The notes below the pieces were generated by a model. It was not told the DNA's origin. It did no database searches and worked only from the letters and a program-made list of their open reading frames with translations. From Brachionus rotundiformis (Eukaryota; Rotifera; Eurotatoria; Ploima; Brachionidae), in NCBI GenBank assembly GCA_016802295.1, contig JAESIW010000200.1:1202793-1266792 (forward strand): a DNA stretch of 64,000 bases, given 5' to 3'. Of the stretch, positions 1-10,498 are shown in pieces; position 1 is the stretch's first letter, and every line of letters begins with the position of its first letter. Made by a program: the position numbers and the translations under genes.

Positions 1-1165
1 CTAGTATGTGAAAATAATTTGGATTTTTTTATGTTTATGAACTAAATGCAAGTATATTTTTTATGAATTTTAAATCAAAAATTTGAAAAACTTATTGGTT
101 GGAGTGAAGATATTGCTAGAAAGCTATCAGCCTTTTAGAAAGATTTTCATCAAATTGGCTTATGTTCAGTTTCATTTTAAATAATATTCTTTTACGTTGT
201 TATAATAAAAATTAAATAAAAATTATATCATATCTAGTATTTATTATTTTAAGTATTTAATTTATTTTTTTTGCTAGACTGTTAGGACAAATCGACAAAA
301 GATTTTATTCTTTTAATTATGCGTTTTTAACTTTGATTAAATTTTTAAGAAAAAAAATCTGTCTTTTTTGTGAATAATTACCATTTAAATTAAAAGAAGA
401 TAATGAAAAATATCCTAATTTCTTAAAATAAGATCATTGTAAACTTAAATGCCTCAATAAATATTCAATTGATTTTATCAATTTATTTAAATAATGTAAA
501 CTTAGATGTGTCAACTAAATATTTTAAAAATGTATCCAGAAATCGCTACTTTTATTCTATGCCCCTTGACTCAACTTAACAAGTTTTTACTTGGTTATTA
601 TTTTTTATAAAATTATTTGTTGAATAATTAAACAAGTTTTTTTTTAAATAGAGCCTCACTTATTTTGTTCTCAAAATGTTGAAATTAATCACAATTATTT
701 TTTTAAATAAGGTGTTAAGCGTTTCATAAGCGAGTAGCCATCGACGTAGAATAGTTCAAAGCTCTTAGGATTTTTTTAAAAACTCATGAATTTAATATTT
801 AGTCTTTCAAATTTAATAAATTTGCTTTTTAATAATTACAAAAGGCCCTTTTAAAAGCTTTAAAAACAACTTAACATAAAATATTAGAGTTATAAATAAT
901 TTTAATCAAATAATAAAATTTATTAATTAATAAAAATCTTTAAAAAAATAAACTAATACAACTTTAAATGAAAAATAAAACAACTAAATTTTTTTAATTA
1001 TATAATTTTATTAAATTAATAAATTAATAATGCTTGCCTACTTATCAAGAAAAATATTTTAAAGATGGGTTTTCTAAAACTAAATAGTTAACTTATTAAA
1101 AATATTTAATGAAAACTTAAATTTTTTGTTATTTCTTTAAATTTCGATTTAAACTTCTTTTTTGC
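1..1165. other. AT-rich intergenic stretch, no gene seen
   Basis: This is low-complexity A/T sequence with stops in all frames. A short less AT-rich piece near 80-180 reads for a few dozen codons but cannot be tied to any family. Confidence 0.6.
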
Positions 1166-2821
1166 TTATTTTTTGTTTACAAAAGAAAATATATCAATTA
1201 ATAATAGTAAGATAAAAAATAAAATTATTATAACTATTGCAATAATTTTTGATATATTTATCACATATCTTTTTACCACATGATCTGGCGATTCAATTTC
1301 ACACTTGTTACCACTGAATAAGTAAAAACATTTGCAGTTAATTTGATTATTTTCATTTACTTGGCAAATTCCATTCTTTGAACATGTCTCATTTTGGCAT
1401 AAATCTATTCTATTTTCACAGTATCTTCCAGTATAATATCCACTCATACATTCACATCTAAACCCATTTGCTTCATTGATACAAGTTGAATTGTTAATGC
1501 AAGGATTAGAAGAGCAAGCTGTCTTATCGAATTGGCAATATGAACCAACATAATTATTGAAGCATTCACATCTTGAATTTTGTTCTTTCATATTATAAAT
1601 ACATCTGCCATTATGGGAACAATTTACCAAACAATAATTGAGATCTATTTTGCTTTGGAGTAATTCTAAATTTTTATACGAATTATTTAAATTTAAATAA
1701 ACGAAATCTTCTTCAATTAGTATGTCCGAAATTGTTGAAGATAAATTTAAGCTATTGGTAGTTTCCAAAAGAAATGAAGATTGATCAATTAAACCAAGTG
1801 ACTGTTCTGTTGTTTCAGACTCAAATTCATGTAAAGGTAAATTTAATCTAGTGGTAGTTTCCAAAAGAAATGAAGATTGATCAATTAAACCAAGTTCAGA
1901 ATCAAATTCATATAAAGGTAGATTTTCTAAGACTTTAATGGATCTAGGCATATTAATTTTAAAAGAAGTAATTTGAGAAAAATTATTTATATTCCATATT
2001 TTAATATGATCATCGGCTCCAATCGAGATTATCATATCATCGATTAACTCCATTGATAATACAGTATTTGAATGAGGGTTTATAATTGTCAAAAATTTTC
2101 TTTTGTTTTTATTTAATATTTTAATATCGCCATTGTTTAAACCAACTAATGATAAAGATGAATTTATTTTTTTTAAACACAAACAATCTGAAAAATATAA
2201 TTTTAAAAATAAAGGATGCTCATTTTCTTCATATAAAATAACTTCATGATTGAATAAAAATTCTATATTGTTAAAATCTAACAATTCACAATCTTTATAT
2301 TCTCTACAATTGAGTGAATTTTTTTTTATTAACTTAAAATATTCTGTTTGCCAAGTTATAGTATTTGCGTCTTGGTAGATTGATTCTAATGTATTAAAAT
2401 CGTATATATTTTCACTGTTAACATCATTGCTTAGCGTATGTAAAATCCGGTTAGCAACCGAAAAATCTGTTAAATTCCAAGTTTTTATGCTCCCATCTTC
2501 AGATACACTAAATAGATATGTATCATTGATTGCCAAGAGAGAAATAATTGATGACTGAGAGTGTACAAGCGATCGCTCCAATTTTCGTTCATTGATATTC
2601 CAAATGTCAATTGTTCCATTAGTTGATCCAGCACACAACAAATTAATTCCAATTCTTTCAAGAGATAGATAACTTGTATTCTTATAAAGAGTAATGATCT
2701 CTCTAAACTGATTGAATATCCTAATATATCCATTTTCAGTTGCTATTCCAAAATAAAAGGTCTTCGTAAATCCAAAAGGAACAATTATAAACAAAAATGC
2801 TAAAAAAAAAATTAAGCTCAT
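1166..2821 (-). CDS. WD40-repeat / EGF-like single-pass membrane protein
   Basis: A single exon encodes 551 aa. Residues 1-19 are a hydrophobic signal peptide. WD-repeat blades end in signatures such as NGTIDIWN (68-75), DGSIKTWN (109-116), NGDIKILN (230-237) and DDHIKIWN (270-277). A linker at 300-360 holds an internal tandem duplication. Three EGF-like domains follow at about 397-429, 436-468 and 475-507, each with six cysteines, and the second and third have the usual C-x-C-x(n)-G-x-x-C end. One membrane helix at 520-546 and a short K-rich tail finish it. Predicted topology is type I, which puts the WD propeller outside the cell or in the secretory lumen; most WD40 proteins are cytosolic. 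The function is unknown; adhesion or receptor roles are guesses from the EGF domains. The ATG at 2819-2821 directly precedes the signal peptide, so this start is favoured. Confidence 0.8.
   Translation of the reverse strand: MSLIFFLAFLFIIVPFGFTKTFYFGIATENGYIRIFNQFREIITLYKNTSYLSLERIGINLLCAGSTNGTIDIWNINERKLERSLVHSQSSIISLLAINDTYLFSVSEDGSIKTWNLTDFSVANRILHTLSNDVNSENIYDFNTLESIYQDANTITWQTEYFKLIKKNSLNCREYKDCELLDFNNIEFLFNHEVILYEENEHPLFLKLYFSDCLCLKKINSSLSLVGLNNGDIKILNKNKRKFLTIINPHSNTVLSMELIDDMIISIGADDHIKIWNINNFSQITSFKINMPRSIKVLENLPLYEFDSELGLIDQSSFLLETTTRLNLPLHEFESETTEQSLGLIDQSSFLLETTNSLNLSSTISDILIEEDFVYLNLNNSYKNLELLQSKIDLNYCLVNCSHNGRCIYNMKEQNSRCECFNNYVGSYCQFDKTACSSNPCINNSTCINEANGFRCECMSGYYTGRYCENRIDLCQNETCSKNGICQVNENNQINCKCFYLFSGNKCEIESPDHVVKRYVINISKIIAIVIIILFFILLLLIDIFSFVNKK
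1756..1926 (-). repeat. Internal tandem duplication, period 81-96 bp, inside the WD40/EGF gene
   Basis: A 44-bp block at 1756-1799 recurs at 1852-1895, 96 bp away. The flanking piece beginning tcaaattca at 1821 recurs at 1902, 81 bp away. The protein therefore repeats GLIDQSSFLLETT at residues 311-323 and 343-355, and one copy carries a 5-residue TTEQS insertion. The near-identical DNA indicates a recent event. Confidence 0.9.
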
Positions 2822-3845
2822 TTTTAATCTTATTTTAATAACTCTAAAAATATGGAATTTATATAGCTAAAAACAATTCAGAAATTTTATATCCGTATTT
2901 TATAAGGAAAATGCTTAAAAAATTCGAGAAAGTTTTCAAAATATTTTAAAACAGTTTTATAAGTTCCTTAAAAATAATCAATATTTTAGATTTTTCAGTA
3001 ATTAAAATTTATCTCACAAGAATTGTATTAATTAAAAATAGATTTATATCTTTGAATAGTATAAATTATTAGAATAAAGCTACAGAAAGAGATCACTTGC
3101 TAAGATAGGTGTACAGGTCTTTTACAATTGTTTTCATAGAAGTATTGATTAAAATGTGGGATAAAACTTTTAATTATCCAATTTATAAATTAAGAAATAT
3201 ATTATATTTTTATTTTTTAGGAAACTGTTAAAAAAAATTCTAGACAGATTTTCAAAACAGTTTTAAAATAATTTTATAAGTTCTTAAAAATCAATTAATA
3301 ATTTGGATTTTTAATATTTAAGAGTTTTTTTAATTTATTCTACAAAAATTATATCGATTTAGATAGATTATTTAATATTTTTAAACAATACAAGTGTTTG
3401 TCAAAAACTGTCCTAGTAAAGTTTACACACAGACAGCAAACCGAAACAAAAAAAAGTACCAAGAAAGGAAAAAACTGATTGACCTGAATCACCAACTCAC
3501 CAAAACCAGAATTAAGATAGCTTAGCTTAATATGACTTAGGCCTTATCAAAAATTTGTTGTTCACAACGATCACTAGCATATTAAGACATTTATTGATTC
3601 CATCTATAATTAGATCGACAGTTCCAAGAAGTCACTTATTAATGACCAAATAATGGTGCTAAGAATCAATCTAAAGTTTTTATTACACTATTAGCTACTA
3701 AATTAAAATAAATAATACCGACCAAATTATTGAGTTGAAAAAAATTAATAAATAAATATTTCAGTTTAAGCTAGCTTAACTTTACTAACAATAAAATTTT
3801 TTCTTAATTTTTAAAAATTCAAATAATACATTTTTTGAATTTTAA
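2822..3845. other. Intergenic between divergent WD40/EGF gene and RdRP
   Basis: AT-rich DNA between two divergently transcribed genes, so it presumably carries both promoters. The part at 3415-3690 is less AT-rich and looks like an old decayed insertion, but no frame stays open and I cannot name it. Confidence 0.5.
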
Positions 3846-6800
3846 ATGAATAATCCAGTAATAAAACTATATGAACCAGGCTCACGCTTATCTAAAGTTT
3901 CCGATGAAGTAATAGATAACCGGAAAGTTAATAATTTATTCTTTGAATTTCGAGATGTCAGACTAACAAAAGGCTCCATTTATCTTATTCTGATATCTAG
4001 TGATAGAGAAATTAAAGGAAAATATGAATTCCAATATACCAACTCAATAAATTCAGAAATTCAAGTCTCAAATGAAAACCAAATTTTGTCTCGAACATCT
4101 AAAAGTCCATTTATGGCAAAACTTGTCGACAATTACAATCAAGTAAAGGCAGTAGGACTTTTCTATAGGTACAGAACAACAGCACAAGAAAGATCAATGA
4201 ATCCAAATAAATGGGACTCAAATTTTAATCCAATGGAGCATTTAAATTACAGCATTAATAAATCAGCTTCAAGATTTGATTCTTTACTCAATTATAGCTC
4301 AAAAAGCATCAAGTCTCTGGATTTTTTTCCGACTCCGGATAGATCCGACTCAGATATATCCATAAACTCAATTCAATCATTAAAATACTCATCTAAATCT
4401 GGTCAAAATAAGATTATTCATTCAACTCCCACGTCATCATATGTTTCCAGTTCTAGTCGGAAAAAAGAATTTTTAAGTCCTGAATCAAAAGATTTTAAAA
4501 CTAAAGAGCTGCTGCGAGAGTCGAGTGTTTTAATTGATAGTTCAAGCGACGATGACAACTACAGCTTTGCCAACAGAACCAATTTGACCAGTCATTTCGA
4601 AAGTGAGAGTCTAATTTCCTTAGATGAAAAAACTTACCAGGAATTGTTTGAGAGCATCGAGTCAGTTTCGGAACTTGGTTTTCCAATTCACAAAAAAGAA
4701 AAATTTATTTCCTTCAATTTGCTTTTTTCTTTCAACAACCCAGACCACAATTATACCAAAATTAAGGACAACATTTACATTTCAAATTCAGACAAAATTT
4801 TTGTATCCAACCATGCAATCCGTAAATTGCAACAATTGTACCAAATTAGACTTGTTGCAAATTTTAAAGTTGAAATTCAGGCAACCAAAGCTAAGCTTTT
4901 CGAGAATGACTTGATCAACTTGCTTCTAAATGGCATTCAGATAGAGCTTGATGGAAAAAAAGAGAAATTTTTTTATATTGGCAACTCTAAAAGTGGATTA
5001 AGAAAGAACACTTTTTGGGCTATAGATGAACAATCTTACCATAATATTGATTTTGATTCATTTATTTTAAAAATGGGAGATTTTAGCCAGATTAGCTCAA
5101 TAGACAAAATTAGCAAAAGATACAGCCAACTTTTTTCGCTAAGTAAATCAACAATAGTTTTGGCAAAAGATGAGTTGTATGTGATCGATGATGAATTTAC
5201 TGATGAAAATTTGTGTTTGACGGATGGAATAGGCCTTATTAGATTAGAGACATGTGAAAAGATATCAAAAATGTTGGCTCTTGATTACAATAGTATGATT
5301 TTTCAAGTTCGCTGTGGTGGTTTTAAAGGCATGCTTGTCGGATTTCCAGATAGAGTGTTCAATTCTGTTCTACAAGCTAATAATTTACCTTTAAATGATA
5401 AAATAAAGGTATTATTCCGCAAAAGTCAGCAAAAATTTGATTCAGCTAGTTTGGAATTGAACATTGTATCATGGTCAAGTCTTGAATGCTCCCCGGCAAG
5501 TCTAAACTCACAATTTTTGATGGTTCTTGATGGTCTTTCGAATTCATTAGAACTTAAAAATTATATAATTTCTTTGTTGCAGGATTATTTAAAAGATTTA
5601 GATGAGAGTTTATTAGACTCACAAAAGGCAATATCTAAACTTTTAAAAGCAAATGATATCACCGAATTCAGTCACAAGTACAAAATGATACTTTTGGCAT
5701 GCGGAAAAAATTTAGCTCAAGAGCTTGATCCAAAACAGTATAAAATAATAAGAAATTTGCTGATAGAGCAACACCTTTTTAGTTTAATAACTAAAAAAAA
5801 AATCAATATTCAGATTGAAAAGTCACGATATCTTATTGGAATTTTGGATGAGACAGGCACTCTGAACCAAGATGAAGTATTTGTGTCATATCGCAATCAG
5901 TCTGGTCAAATTCAGTTTCTAAATGAACAATGGTGTATACTTGGCAGAAATCCTTGCTACAGCTTGAGCGAAATTAGAAAAGTTAGGGCAAAATTTATAC
6001 CTGAACTTCAGCATCTAGAAAACTGTGTTGTTTTTCCAAAAAAAGGCAGTAGGCCGCTAATAAACATGTTAAGTGGAGGTGATTTAGATGGTGACTTGTA
6101 TTTTGTTTCATGGGACGAAAAATTGACCAAGATACAAAATTCTGATAAACTAATTTACTACTCTGACAGTCAAATCTTTTCCAATAATATGAATTTAAAA
6201 AATTTAAGGAGGCAGCTGGCTGAATATTTTGGAAAGCAGATCATAAACGAAGACGGCATTGGACTTTGGCATTATTATTTGATAAGTTTATATGACGATA
6301 ACAGCCAAAACATGCTGGAACAAAGCTATTTAGATGGTGTATTGGAAATTAACAAATGCATTGATGGTATCTCAAGTCGAAGCCAAAGAATGAAACGAGT
6401 CAAAAAACCTGATTGGTATTTGACTACCAAAGAGCTAAATGGGCTGGATAGCTTTGCCAAAGAAGATAAATTTTATGCCTTGGCTGATATTTTGGATAAA
6501 AAAGGTTTTGATATGGAAAAAATCGAGCTAAATACCCATAAATATTCTTTATTAGGCTGTTTATTTATAATTATCATACAAAAATTTTTGAATTTGATCT
6601 CAGAATTAGAGAAGCCAATTAATGGTCAATTTTTGAGCATTAATGAAATAGAGCTTTTGTCAAAAAATAAAAAAATCAATTTGAATATTTGTGATAATTC
6701 AATTAGACAAGAAAATTTAAGAATAATTAAACAAGAGTACAAAAATTTTATTTCAGAAGTTATAAAACTGGATTCCCAAATAAAAAAAAATACAAGTTCG

Positions 6801-7217
6801 GAATTGAAATTGTTTACAGGCATGTATGAAAAGCAAGTAAAGAAAGAATATGTTTCCAAAAAGGAAAAACAAAAAATTGAACTAATCAACAAATTTAGAA
6901 ATTTTGTCATCAATTTAAAATATTCTGATAGTGAGTCGAATGATGAAAATTATGTTAATAGTGTATTTTGTTTAGATGGATATCATTTTAGATCCAGAGT
7001 GGTAACTTTATATTTAGACTTAAAAGATGAAGATGTTTATTATCAAATTCCATGGATATTCTATGATATTTTATGCTATTTAAAAAATTATTGTAATGAC
7101 AAAAAATCATGCAGAGTGCGATCAGCTTTACCTGATTTGATTCCTGTTAGCTTGGGCACAGAATGCACAAATAAGTTTTTGACCAAAAAGTTATCTAATT
7201 TTTACAATTATAATTAG
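3846..7217 (+). CDS. Cellular RNA-dependent RNA polymerase (QDE-1/RDR/EGO-1 type)
   Basis: A single exon encodes 1,123 aa. The family copies RNA templates into double-stranded or short antisense RNA that feeds small-RNA silencing. The decisive motif is the catalytic DLDGD loop at residues 746-750, within GGDLDGDLYFVSWDE. The conserved stretch ending LTDGIGLI lies upstream in the core, as do PASLNSQF and ENCVVFPKKGSRP. The N-terminal 135 residues form a separate domain (VIKLYEPGSRL ... GLFYRYRT ... NPNKWDSNFNP), which recurs alone in the 230-aa gene downstream. A Ser/Asp-rich, probably disordered linker covers about 140-260. An AATAAA lies 64 bp after the stop. The start is the first ATG of the frame and matches the start of the paralogue (MNSVIKLY). 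All core motifs I can check are intact, so it is probably active. The exact subclass needs a tree. Confidence 0.93.
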   Translation: MNNPVIKLYEPGSRLSKVSDEVIDNRKVNNLFFEFRDVRLTKGSIYLILISSDREIKGKYEFQYTNSINSEIQVSNENQILSRTSKSPFMAKLVDNYNQVKAVGLFYRYRTTAQERSMNPNKWDSNFNPMEHLNYSINKSASRFDSLLNYSSKSIKSLDFFPTPDRSDSDISINSIQSLKYSSKSGQNKIIHSTPTSSYVSSSSRKKEFLSPESKDFKTKELLRESSVLIDSSSDDDNYSFANRTNLTSHFESESLISLDEKTYQELFESIESVSELGFPIHKKEKFISFNLLFSFNNPDHNYTKIKDNIYISNSDKIFVSNHAIRKLQQLYQIRLVANFKVEIQATKAKLFENDLINLLLNGIQIELDGKKEKFFYIGNSKSGLRKNTFWAIDEQSYHNIDFDSFILKMGDFSQISSIDKISKRYSQLFSLSKSTIVLAKDELYVIDDEFTDENLCLTDGIGLIRLETCEKISKMLALDYNSMIFQVRCGGFKGMLVGFPDRVFNSVLQANNLPLNDKIKVLFRKSQQKFDSASLELNIVSWSSLECSPASLNSQFLMVLDGLSNSLELKNYIISLLQDYLKDLDESLLDSQKAISKLLKANDITEFSHKYKMILLACGKNLAQELDPKQYKIIRNLLIEQHLFSLITKKKINIQIEKSRYLIGILDETGTLNQDEVFVSYRNQSGQIQFLNEQWCILGRNPCYSLSEIRKVRAKFIPELQHLENCVVFPKKGSRPLINMLSGGDLDGDLYFVSWDEKLTKIQNSDKLIYYSDSQIFSNNMNLKNLRRQLAEYFGKQIINEDGIGLWHYYLISLYDDNSQNMLEQSYLDGVLEINKCIDGISSRSQRMKRVKKPDWYLTTKELNGLDSFAKEDKFYALADILDKKGFDMEKIELNTHKYSLLGCLFIIIIQKFLNLISELEKPINGQFLSINEIELLSKNKKINLNICDNSIRQENLRIIKQEYKNFISEVIKLDSQIKKNTSSELKLFTGMYEKQVKKEYVSKKEKQKIELINKFRNFVINLKYSDSESNDENYVNSVFCLDGYHFRSRVVTLYLDLKDEDVYYQIPWIFYDILCYLKNYCNDKKSCRVRSALPDLIPVSLGTECTNKFLTKKLSNFYNYN

Positions 7218-7280
7218 TATTTTGTTATTTGAATTTTTTTTAAATTTTATACCGATTTCATGTTACCATTTTCAAAAATT

Positions 7281-7286
7281 AATAAA
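7281..7286 (+). promoter_or_regulatory. Putative poly(A) signal of the RdRP gene
   Basis: AATAAA begins 64 bp after the RdRP stop codon, on the coding strand. Confidence 0.5.
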
Positions 7287-7935
7287 GTTTATATTTATAT
7301 TTTAAAGTTATTTTCTCAACAAAACAAAAATCGTTAACCAAATTTAAGTTGGTAAAAACTGTCTGGTGATTTTTGAGATTTTGTTTTGAGAAAACTGAGC
7401 AAAATTTGAATTCAAAATTCAAAGGTCTTTATTAAAGATATTTAAAAAAAAACTAAATTCATAAAAAGCAAAATAATCTTTTACGAAGTCTGCAGAAGAG
7501 CTGTATGACGGATGATGTAACTCTTCCAAAGTCAGCCCCTAGTCCAGTTGCAAAAAAATTGTAAGGTGACACAAAGATAATTAATTTTATTTAAACTTAT
7601 AACTCACTACAATTTTTCGACTGATACAAGGATAAATCTACTTTTAAAAAAATTAACAATAATTAATTTAAAAATTATGCTCCACTGTGAGTAGAAGATA
7701 GAAGAAGAAAGAAGAAGAATTTAAAAATAAATTTCTATATCCGAAGAATTTTAACTTGAGATAGTATTTTCGTAATTTTATTTGTTTTTTAATTAGAACT
7801 AAGCACATCAATAAAAATAAAAAAAAGAAAGTTACTTTTTCTAATTTGATTTTGACAGACTTATCTAAACTTATCTTGATCTCATATTCAAAAAAGTTTT
7901 TAATCAAGGAAACCATTGTAAAATTGAAAAGTATA

Positions 7936-7953
7936 ATATATATATATATATAT
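7936..7953. repeat. (AT)n microsatellite
   Basis: About nine uninterrupted AT units, longer than the surrounding AT-rich background would normally give. Confidence 0.8.
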
Positions 7954-8605
7954 TATTGTGAAAATTTTTCATCCAAAAAGAACTCTAATTAATATACTCT
8001 CAAATTTAAAAATTTAATATTTAGTTTTTTTAATAAAATTTATTTTTCTCCATTAATTTTTTTCTTCTGCCTTTGCTAATTTTCTAATAACCTTTATTTA
8101 ACTTGGCTTAGGCTAAACACGAAATTTACAATTAATTGTTTAAAACGTTTATCGAATCTTAACAAATTATTCTAAATCACTTTAAAATTATATTTAATAA
8201 TTTAAATTCAGTTTAATTTGAATCAAAATTAGCTTAAATAAATTTAAATTATTTTCTCAATGGTTTAAAAATAAAAATAATTTAAATTCTTTTTTAAATT
8301 TAAAGTTAGAAAAATTCAATACTAATAAAACGAGAATTTAGTCAGGAATTATTTATTAAATTATTCATTTATTAATTGATATGATATTTGGATGAAAAAA
8401 TGCTTTTTTAAAATTAAACTTATTTAAAATGAAAATCAATTTAGTGATCAAAAAATGATTGAAAAATTTTTATAAGTACAAAAATTTTATCCTTTATTTG
8501 AATTATATTTAAGATCAAATTTTCATCAAATAAGACCATTTCAAATGCTTTATTCTTGAAAAATTTTTAAATTAAATAAATTAAAATTAGTTTGATTTAA
8601 GAAAT

Positions 8606-9298
8606 ATGAATTCTGTGATAAAACTTTACTCTCCTCAGTCCGAGTTGAGTACTGTTGCAGATCAAGTATTTGACATTCGATCTAATATAAAAAGTCTAAA
8701 AATCGAACTAAGAGATAAAATTTTACTTAATTGCGGCCAAACTTATGAGCTAACAATTTATCGAGGAGATTCATTCCGCGCAAGATTTTTATTTGTTTAT
8801 CTTGATTCTAACTTGGTCAAAATTCCAATCGATCATGAAGATGAATTAAAAATTCAAAGCCTGAGGTCAAGAAAACCCTTCCAAATTAAACTTTTGGATG
8901 AAAATAATAATTGTTTAGCAATGGGTTTGTTTTATAGATACAAAACTCGATGGAAATCGGTACGATCAACTAATCCAAAAGAATGGGATCCCAATTTTTT
9001 TCCAGAAAAACACAGAATTTATGAACAGGAATTAGATGATGATAGTGGCACAGGTCTCTCTATAATGAGACATTTTTCAAATGCATGTGAACCAATTGAA
9101 GACCAATGTCTTATTCAAAGAATTAAAAATGAATATAATGAGCAAAAAATCCTTGTCGTGACTGAGAAAAGCGTGGAAAATAACTGCAAAAAATCTCTAA
9201 ACCATAAAAATGTTCAAGAATTTATATATTTTTTTATAAAATTTTCTTTACTTTATTTCTTATTTGAACTATTTAAGATAGCGTTTTCACGTTTGTAA
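8606..9298 (+). CDS. Stand-alone copy of the RdRP N-terminal domain, with hydrophobic tail
   Basis: 230 aa. Residues 1-135 match the N-terminus of the intact RdRP upstream: VIKLYSPQSELS, GLFYRYKT, NPKEWDPNF and a following P-x-x-H are shared in the same order. Beyond residue 150 similarity is lost, and the protein ends with a strongly hydrophobic segment at about 208-228 and then SRL. It has no polymerase core. The core-like remains at 11.2-13.4 kb lie on the same strand, so this may be the 5' end of a broken second RdRP gene. The frame is nonetheless intact for 230 codons, so it could instead be a short expressed protein with a membrane tail. The domain's function is unknown to me. Confidence 0.7.
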   Translation: MNSVIKLYSPQSELSTVADQVFDIRSNIKSLKIELRDKILLNCGQTYELTIYRGDSFRARFLFVYLDSNLVKIPIDHEDELKIQSLRSRKPFQIKLLDENNNCLAMGLFYRYKTRWKSVRSTNPKEWDPNFFPEKHRIYEQELDDDSGTGLSIMRHFSNACEPIEDQCLIQRIKNEYNEQKILVVTEKSVENNCKKSLNHKNVQEFIYFFIKFSLLYFLFELFKIAFSRL

Positions 9299-9967
9299 AC
9301 CGTGAATGATTTGTTTAATCGTATTTGAGATTTTTGTTTAATTTTTTAGTTTAAAATCTAATTTTTTTTCTTATTTGGAAAAATAAATTATTATTCAAAG
9401 GCTAAATTGACTTTTAGTTTTTTTCACAAAAAAAACACTTAAAGTTTAAAAATAAATTTTTATTTTTAAATTCAAGATCAAATAAAATGTTCAAATTAAA
9501 AACTAGGTTTAGCGCTCATTATTTATTTTAGAAAATGTCTAATTAAAAAATTTGCTTCCGAATAAAACAAAAATCAGTCTAGAATAATTTTATTCCCAAT
9601 TTATTAGATAAGCTAATTAATATTTTATAAAATTTTATATAATATTAAGTTTCAATAGATTAATTAATCTTTTTAGAGAATTAAGAAGAGAAAAAATTCA
9701 ATTACGGTAATTTTTTTGACTTAAATATTAAAAATAAGATATGCCAAGGATTGATGATTAGTTTACAATTACCAATTATGGAAATCATGTTTACGTTGAT
9801 TTATTTAAATTTCGAATATTTTTTATTAACAATAATAATTTAATTAGCTTGACATTATCATTTGTTAAACATGTAATTCACGCTTTTTTTAATGTAAATA
9901 AACATTGTAAAAGTAAGTTCTAAGTTCTAATACTAGTTTTTTTTTTTTTTTAGATAAAAATTTTTAC
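9299..9967. other. Intergenic / possible 5' intron before the 176-aa gene
   Basis: AT-rich and without an open frame. It ends in a 13-base T run and AG at about 9940-9954, just before the next ATG. That is a good splice acceptor, so a 5' non-coding exon upstream, or trans-splicing, is possible. Confidence 0.4.
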
Positions 9968-10498
9968 ATGTCTTCTACAGCAGGCCTTTGGAAATTCAAC
10001 TACAGAAATGTTTTGATGGAAGATGAAGATTTGAAGAATTATCAAAAAAAACTTGTAGATTTACGAGAAAAGTACAAAAAAAGAGTTGAAAACGTGACTG
10101 GATGTCACTTTTATGAAGGAATCCCTCCTCCAAAAGACAATATATTTGCATCGTTTACATACGAATGTAAGCGTCATCATCCTCCTTGTTCAGGATGGTA
10201 TCTTTTTTGGAATCCAAATCTGGAACTAAATAACCCCAAGCTGAACGCTTCTTTGCACAATCATTGTGCGTTGTGGCAATTTAAGTCGATAAGCAAAAAG
10301 ATTCAATCAGAATTCGTTCATGATTTTGACAAGTATTTTGACATGTTCGATGATGATGATACTCATCCGTATTTTATTGATCAATTTTACAACCTGAGAT
10401 ATGGTTTTAAAACTGATGAAGACGAAATACCAGATTATACTTCATTTGGTTTAGATGAATCGCATTTAAATGTCACCGAAACTAGCAATCCTTATTAA
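9968..10498 (+). CDS. Unrecognised 176-aa acidic-tailed protein
   Basis: An intact single-exon frame that I do not recognise. A basic, probably helical segment spans 20-45. The central part is rich in Cys and His, including YECKRHHPPCSGWYLFWNP (about 66-84) and LHNHCALWQF (about 95-104), a spacing that could bind metal. The C-terminal third is acidic (FDDDDTHP, TDEDEIPDY). Codon use is more coding-like than the DNA on either side. A T-tract plus AG sits directly upstream of the ATG and could be a splice acceptor. The gene lies between the separated N-terminal domain and the decayed core of the second RdRP, so it either inserted there or was captured by a rearrangement. It has no signal peptide or membrane helix. 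Confidence 0.6.
   Translation: MSSTAGLWKFNYRNVLMEDEDLKNYQKKLVDLREKYKKRVENVTGCHFYEGIPPPKDNIFASFTYECKRHHPPCSGWYLFWNPNLELNNPKLNASLHNHCALWQFKSISKKIQSEFVHDFDKYFDMFDDDDTHPYFIDQFYNLRYGFKTDEDEIPDYTSFGLDESHLNVTETSNPY

Larger units (their letters stand above)
7218..8605. other. Intergenic between RdRP and its N-terminal-domain paralogue
   Basis: AT-rich sequence with a short AT microsatellite. The piece at 7470-7570 is less AT-rich and may be an old insertion. An open frame at 7668-7916 on the minus strand is low-complexity and looks like chance. Confidence 0.5.

Noticed and set aside
2485..2733. 82-codon frame overlapping the WD40/EGF gene in another reading frame
   Set aside because: It lies inside a clear coding exon and shows no domain; a shadow frame.
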